Assembly (NCBI GenBank): GCA_033398695.1
Contig: CM065816.1
Span: forward strand, 132,529,358 to 132,593,357
Reading direction: 5' to 3'
Source of the DNA: Orobanche coerulescens
Taxonomy: Eukaryota; Streptophyta; Magnoliopsida; Lamiales; Orobanchaceae
Length of the DNA: 64,000 nt
Part shown: in pieces, positions 61,111-64,000 of the stretch
Numbering within the stretch: the stretch's first letter is position 1
Layout of the letters: every line of letters starts with the position of its first letter
Position numbers and translations under genes: made by a program
The notes under the pieces: model-generated
The model's database searches: none
What the model was told of the DNA's origin: nothing
Seen by the model: the letters and a program-made list of their open reading frames with translations, nothing else

Positions 61111-62427
61111 TGCGATTTTTCTTGAACGCAAATGCACGTTATCGTTTACAAGTAATAAAGTGATGAGTGAGTATCGTTCCCACGAGGACTGAATTACTAA
61201 GTACCGATTTTATGTATTCCAATTTTATTTGAACGGTCGAAATTTTGGTTGCAATTAATATCTAAATAAAACCAATAAAAGAACTAACAATAAAACGATT
61301 GCTTGAAGAAAGAGAATCAATTGATAAATAAGTCTAGGATTCTGAATCCACCTCGGTTTATTCGAATTTACTCTCGATTATATGAAGTTAATGATTTTCC
61401 CAATTTATTGAAGGCGAAGATTGCTAATATACTCTACCGCCTCTCCCGAGGTCAATAGATTTTTCTAAAGGCGAATAACGCACTCTATCCCTAGGTGAAT
61501 TAATTCGTCAATAGGCAAAAAGCATAAAATCTCCAAAAGGCCACGTAGTTCCTATGAGTATATTCCTATCTCACAAGATAAAACGGTCCTCACCAATAGT
61601 TCCTCACCAACTCTCCTCTCCCGATTCGAATTGAATGATTAAAACAATACAACTATTGGACAGATAATTGAAAGCATTAAACACGATAGGGAAAACTCAA
61701 CAAAAAGGGAATTAAATAGATAATCTCAAGCAAATCCGTCAAAACATAGGTTTCATCAAAATCCTAGATTAGGGTTTTAGCCTGACATGCTAAAAGATAA
61801 AAATACAGAATAAAAGAATGAAAGCATTAAAATCAAACGCAGATGAAGAGCTCGGATCCCTCCGTTCTTCTGGCTTCCGCCCTCTGCTCCTGATGTCTTT
61901 TGCTTCTGTTCCTTGATAGTCAATTCTCTAATCTCTCGATCCCTCCTCCAAGATGCCTAATTATGGCCTTCAATCCCTTATTTATAATCCTCCTTTGCCT
62001 CAAAAACGCGTCCGTGTAATTAGGTCAAGAACTGGACTCAAAACGGCCCAAAACCGCGGCACTTTCTGTCAAAACCGCCCCGTGTGCCGCGGCTCACTTA
62101 ACCTGTGCCGCGGCTCACGGTCTTCAGCTGGACGCCTGGGCGCTTTTTAATTCATCTGGGCCGCGGCTCACCAAATCTGTGCCGCGTCTCAGAGTACAGA
62201 TTGCTCAGGGGTCGCTGGGTGCCTTCCTGTGCCGCTGCCCGCTTGCCTTGTGCCGCGGCCCCGGGCCAAAATTCGCCGTTTTCGTCCGTTTTTCATCGTT
62301 TTAGCTTCCGGACTCAAATTTCCTGCAAAGCATAAAATAATAGGGCATTAAAGGCTTATTTATGCAGATTTAATCATAAAAAGAATATAAAATAATGATA
62401 AATAAGCGTATAAAAATACGCCTAACA
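61111..62427 (-). repeat. 3' LTR of a large LTR element
   Basis: 1317 bp; minus strand TGTTAGGCGTATTTTTATACG...TTCTTGAACGCA-like end with ..AAATCGCA at 61111. A minus-strand TATA box (ATTATAAATAAGG) lies at 61977-61989. Upstream of it (62050-62270) is an array of 'tgccgcggctca'. The adjacent internal text (62433-62475), 'gaggacaagcaaaggctcaa' on the minus strand, is typical of the region before the 3' LTR in plant Gypsy elements. Confidence 0.7.
62050..62270. promoter_or_regulatory. CCGCGG motif array in LTR U3
   Basis: About six copies of (g)tgccgcggctca or variants at about 62057, 62092, 62107, 62160, 62181 and 62251, in a GC-rich island within AT-rich LTR DNA, upstream of the minus-strand TATA box. 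Confidence 0.55.
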
Positions 62428-63704
62428 AATACCTCAAACTTGAGCCTTTGCTTGTCCTCAAGCAAAAAGAATTAATTTCAACAAAAGAATATCGTGAATA
62501 ATCGTGCAACTCATAGTGCTCAACCTAATCAATACTACCCTGAAATTTTCTCTGAATAATACAAGTATCATAATAGCGAGCTACATCCAGAACACTGATT
62601 TCACAAAGTAACCACTTTCAGTCCTAATTACTCGTTCATGAAGAAAATCCTGCTCAAAGATTAACAGACGTGAATTTAATCGACCGTCAATAAGAAAGGT
62701 TAAGATAAACAAGCTAACTCGCCCAGTTCCACAGTCTAATGGCAAAAATTTTCACGAGTTTCATCAAAACTAACCCTCGGACAGTATTCCCTTATATAAG
62801 CTCAAAAAGATGATTCGAGTTGACCACTAGGTTCGGATCTCGGAATGTTTCATCGGGATAATCCTAGGGTGGAAATTCCATTCTCATGTGTTGGGGAACC
62901 GTTTGACGTAAAAGACACTCATGGGGCACATGGATGCTTCTAGTTACTAAGTCCCCCTCCACAGCGGAGAAACAACTCGAATAGCTATTCCCGCATGTCC
63001 GAATCAAGGTCGCTGTTTTACACGAGAGTAAACGGCGGGTTACGCGAATACCCCCGGTTACTAGGCTTCATATCATCGGCACATGCGAAATTTCTAAATC
63101 ACTAGTCAAATCAGGGTCGTCGTTTTACGTGAGAGTAAACAACGGGTCACGTGAATACCCCCGGTTACTAGACTTCCCGTCATAGAACAACAAAATCTCG
63201 ACTTTTGGGAAAAACTGTCCGACTCTAAACTCAAATCAAATGCCAACACGACTCATGTTACTGGACACTAGCTAACCGAAAAATGTAACCAAACGTATCA
63301 ATGGCGATTTGAAAACACGTATGTCTCATTCCTTATCTGCTAAGGTTTCTACAAAAAACGAAAAAAATTTCGGACCTAGATGAATACTCAAGAAAAACAG
63401 ATATTACTGACTACAACTCGATTAAAACTCAACCGTTTCTTTAGAGAGAAAAACAGTGTTGTAACATCAGTATTACACAAATAGAAGCATGAAAAATTCA
63501 CGAATAGAGTAAAATCAAGACAAGCAAGGCTAGCAATGAAAAGATAACGAAAAAAACATAACGAAAAGTGCAAACGAATAGGTACAGCAATAAATGTAGC
63601 AACATAAAGTAAATCCCCCCCAAACTTAGGACGTACATTGACCTCAATGGACAAAATATAGTATGCAATAGAATAAGAAGGTCAAGTACTCCCCTACAAA
63701 CAGC
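62428..63704 (-). other. 3' internal region, non-coding
   Basis: Minus-strand region between the last ORF and the 3' LTR. Two G-rich purine tracts occur: 'ctaagtttggggggg' (63613-63627) and 'caagtttgagg' (62433-62443). 'gttttacgtgagagtaaac' and 'cccccggttactag' blocks are duplicated (63012-63065 and 63121-63175). No gene is seen. Confidence 0.5.
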
Positions 63705-63998
63705 TCACGAACTGGTTCCGGCGTCGTCCGGCGAGGAGGGTGGTGTGGCTGGCCGCGCAGGTGCAATAAATGGCCCGTCCGGGTGCAGAATGTGTGCAGT
63801 CCATGCAGCAAGGTGCTCCTAGTGGTAGGCGTCCCTCGCTGTCAGATGCCTCGCCTCACGTCGGTTGGCCCGGCGGGCCTGCTCTCGCATCTCACCCCTG
63901 ACGGCAACAATAATGCTCTCTCTCTCCGTCCGCTGCTCCTCTCTCATGGCAGCCAGCATACTCTCCCTCTCTCTCCTCATCTCCTCTCTCTCTCTCCT
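63705..63998 (-). pseudogene. C-terminal part of an unrecognised LTR-element ORF
   Basis: Minus-strand frame running in from the window edge. It starts with a strongly charged, probably coiled-coil stretch (RREREEMRRERESMLAAMRE, then EQRTERESIIVAVRGEMREQ, ARRANRREARHLTARDAYH). An in-frame TAG follows, then EHLAAWTAHILHPDGPFIAP and a Pro/Ser tail before TGA (63705-63707). The position ~1.3 kb upstream of the 3' LTR fits the last ORF of a large Gypsy or LARD-like element. The family is not recognised. Confidence 0.5.
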
Positions 63999-64000
63999 CA

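Overview
This is nuclear DNA from a flowering plant, most likely a eudicot. It is AT-rich, with one plant-type gene carrying GT-AG introns, surrounded and invaded by plant transposons: Copia and Gypsy LTR elements, CACTA, hAT, PIF/Harbinger, pogo/Tigger and Stowaway-like MITEs. I cannot name the species.

One host gene is supported. It is a MATE/DETOXIFICATION efflux transporter on the + strand, from ATG 15709 to TGA 45225. Eight exons join in frame to 1509 nt (502 residues). The 29.5 kb span comes almost entirely from transposons in the introns. Intron 3 holds a 7968 bp Copia element. Intron 4 holds a 5072 bp Copia element inside a Tourist-like MITE, a Harbinger relic, an LTR and a long-TIR MITE. 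Introns 2, 5 and 7 hold further MITEs, nested three deep in intron 5.

Layout. 1-526: 3' end of a Gypsy-type LTR. 526-2990: decayed CACTA-like DNA with palindromic subterminal repeats. 3037-7141: nested hAT-type MITEs and pogo/Tigger remains. 7809-11736: gag-only, SIRE-like Copia derivative on the minus strand. 11731-15396: truncated Copia copy (called family A here) on the minus strand with an open gag frame. 15500-45600: the MATE gene. 46100-48480: decayed CACTA transposon. 48483-49749: Copia gag piece and a solo LTR. 49771-55410: broken chromodomain Gypsy pol on the minus strand, split by a 2346 bp solo LTR. 57076-61110: two head-to-head LTRs and a third family A copy, itself interrupted by a solo LTR. 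61111-64000: 3' LTR and adjoining internal region of a large minus-strand LTR element running off the window.

The most interesting signals are three. (1) Copia family A shows a conserved apparent splice donor after a seven-codon leader ORF, and acceptor-like sites abutting both the gag ATG and the pol ATG. Splicing could therefore express separate gag and pol frames. (2) Arrays of palindromic ACGT-core motifs lie upstream of the TATA box in LTRs of both a Copia and a Gypsy-type element. (3) The transporter gene keeps a full reading frame and all splice sites despite very heavy intronic insertion. All family assignments come from reading motifs by eye; no database search was possible.
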